The notes under the pieces were generated by a model, which searched no databases, had not been told where the DNA came from, and saw only the letters and a program-made list of their open reading frames with translations. This document shows, piece by piece, positions 63,172 through 64,000 of a stretch of 64,000 nucleotides of DNA; the stretch's first letter is position 1; every line of letters begins with the position of its first letter. Source of the stretch: Rosistilla carotiformis (GTDB lineage Bacteria; Planctomycetota; Planctomycetia; Pirellulales; Pirellulaceae); contig NZ_CP036348.1 of the NCBI RefSeq assembly GCF_007753095.1, forward strand, positions 4,813,411-4,877,410, read 5' to 3'. Both the position numbers and the translations under genes were made by a program.

Positions 63172-63228
63172 CCTAAGAACGTCGATGTCAATGAAATCAT
63201 GTTCCGGCCCGATGCGCAGCCGATTTAG
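63172..63228 (+). pseudogene. Relic of a second SDR C-terminus
   Basis: Translation gives PKNVDVNEIMFRPDAQPI followed by a stop, paralleling the last residues [14 protein letters not shown] of the SDR gene just upstream. No start or body is left. It is the tail of a related SDR gene lost by deletion or recombination between tandem copies. Confidence 0.75.
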
Positions 63229-63286
63229 CGGCGTACGCGATGCGGGCAATACCCATTCAAATCTTTGCTTACAGGAGAATACAAAT

Positions 63287-64000
63287 ATGAAGTCTAACTG
63301 GATCAAGATCACGCCCCACAAATTAGTAGTGCTAACGATCCTCGGCGCGATGCTGTCCCTACTTGACGCCGTATTCGCAGAGGACAAGTCCGCATGGGAC
63401 AAAACCTTCCCACAGAGTGACAAGGTGACTCATCAGAAGGTCACTTACAAAAATCGCTACGGTATCACTTTGGCCGCCGACCTGTATCAACCGAAATACC
63501 ACGGTGACAAACGCTTGGCTGCGATTGCCGTCAGCGGCCCGTTTGGCGCGGTGAAGGAGCAGTCGTCGGGCCTGTATGCGCAAACGATGGCTGAGCGCGG
63601 GTTTGTCACCCTGGCTTTCGATCCGTCCTACACCGGCGAGAGTGGCGGCGACCCGCGCCATGTCGCCTCGCCCGATATCAATACCGAGGATTTCAGTGCC
63701 GCCGTGGATTTTCTCGGTCTGCTACCTTCCGTGGACCGCGAACGAATCGGCATCATAGGCATATGCGGATTCGGCGGTATGGCGTTGAACGCCGCCGCCG
63801 TGGACAAGCGGATCAAAGCGGTCGCGACCAGCACCATGTATGACATGTCACGGGTAATGGCCAAAGGCTACAACGACAGACAAACCAAAGAAGAACGCAC
63901 GAAAACGCTAGAGAAACTGAGTCAGCAGCGCTGGACCGATGCCGAAAAGGGCGCGCCGCAGCTTGGCCCCGTTTCTCTTGAGCTAAAGGGCGGCGAGCCG
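63287..64000 (+). CDS. Dienelactone-hydrolase-like alpha/beta hydrolase, cut by the window end
   Basis: At least 238 aa from ATG 63287 with AGGAGA just upstream; no stop before 64000. Signal-like N-terminus (HKLVVLTILGAMLSLLDAVFA). Hydrolase features: KVTYKNRYGITLAADLYQP, AFDPSYTGESGGDPRH, and the nucleophile region IGICGFGGMALNAAA, where the elbow is G-x-C-x-G, so a Cys nucleophile as in dienelactone hydrolases. Likely exported. Its full length and acid/His residues lie outside the window. Third gene of the cupin-SDR-hydrolase set. Confidence 0.88.
   Translation, partial: MKSNWIKITPHKLVVLTILGAMLSLLDAVFAEDKSAWDKTFPQSDKVTHQKVTYKNRYGITLAADLYQPKYHGDKRLAAIAVSGPFGAVKEQSSGLYAQTMAERGFVTLAFDPSYTGESGGDPRHVASPDINTEDFSAAVDFLGLLPSVDRERIGIIGICGFGGMALNAAAVDKRIKAVATSTMYDMSRVMAKGYNDRQTKEERTKTLEKLSQQRWTDAEKGAPQLGPVSLELKGGEP

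Overview
The window comes from a planctomycete, most likely of the Pirellulaceae (Rhodopirellula/Rosistilla-like). The evidence is the gene families present: DUF1501 and DUF1549/DUF1553 proteins, a cytochrome-type WD40 protein, DUF1559 prepilin-like proteins with an H-X9-DG tail, a TIGR03009-like protein and a peroxidase carrying a variant of the planctomycete LEPR-type N-terminal motif. The genus is an inference; nothing in the window fixes it.

Region 1 (about 1.58-14.7 kb) is an integron-type gene cassette array. I count 20 complete attC-like sites (about 92-99 bp each) and one truncated site. They separate 20 small genes, all on the minus strand, each followed by its own attC in the canonical polarity. 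Cargo is typical of cassettes: a frameshifted PIN-domain toxin with a small partner, SMI1/KNR4- and SUKH-like proteins, an Imm11-like protein, DinB, ATP-grasp, an M50-like membrane protein, an FKBP-like protein, an alpha/beta hydrolase and many unknowns. No integrase is visible. The promoter-proximal end is cut inside an attC by a decayed ISAs1-family element (14.7-15.95 kb), so as seen here the array is an integrase-less attC cluster (CALIN-like).

Region 2 (16.1-34.1 kb) is planctomycete core-type sequence: an exported haem peroxidase; a small haem c protein; a same-strand set of DUF1501, PPC-domain, DUF1549/DUF1553 and cytochrome/WD40/coiled-coil genes with hairpins in the gaps; a Gfo/Idh/MocA oxidoreductase; a HEAT-like membrane protein; the tRNA-modification GTPase MnmE; and a PfpI-type protein. 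Region 3 (34.3-39.6 kb) holds a TIGR03009-like protein, a lipoprotein, a family 9 glycosyltransferase, and a D-threonine-aldolase-type PLP enzyme followed closely by an AraC regulator.

Region 4 (39.7-45.6 kb) has two tandem copies of a unit made of a sigma-54-type promoter, a DUF1559 prepilin-like protein, an intercistronic hairpin and a small carboxypeptidase-regulatory-like lipoprotein, followed by a PQQ-like beta-propeller protein with a DPFGAPAGGA-type repeat tail. Region 5 (45.6-57.0 kb) has a MazG-like hydrolase, an FG-GAP protein, a MaoC-type dehydratase, a shortened SecA-like ATPase next to a PqqD-like/M50/HlyD fusion membrane protein (a candidate dedicated export system), a large hybrid histidine kinase and a DegT-type aminotransferase.

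Region 6 (57-64 kb) is an accessory-looking block: two AraC regulators, two SDR oxidoreductases, a Tat-type cupin, a relic of a third SDR C-terminus, and a dienelactone-hydrolase-like gene that runs off the end. No tRNA, rRNA or CRISPR was found.
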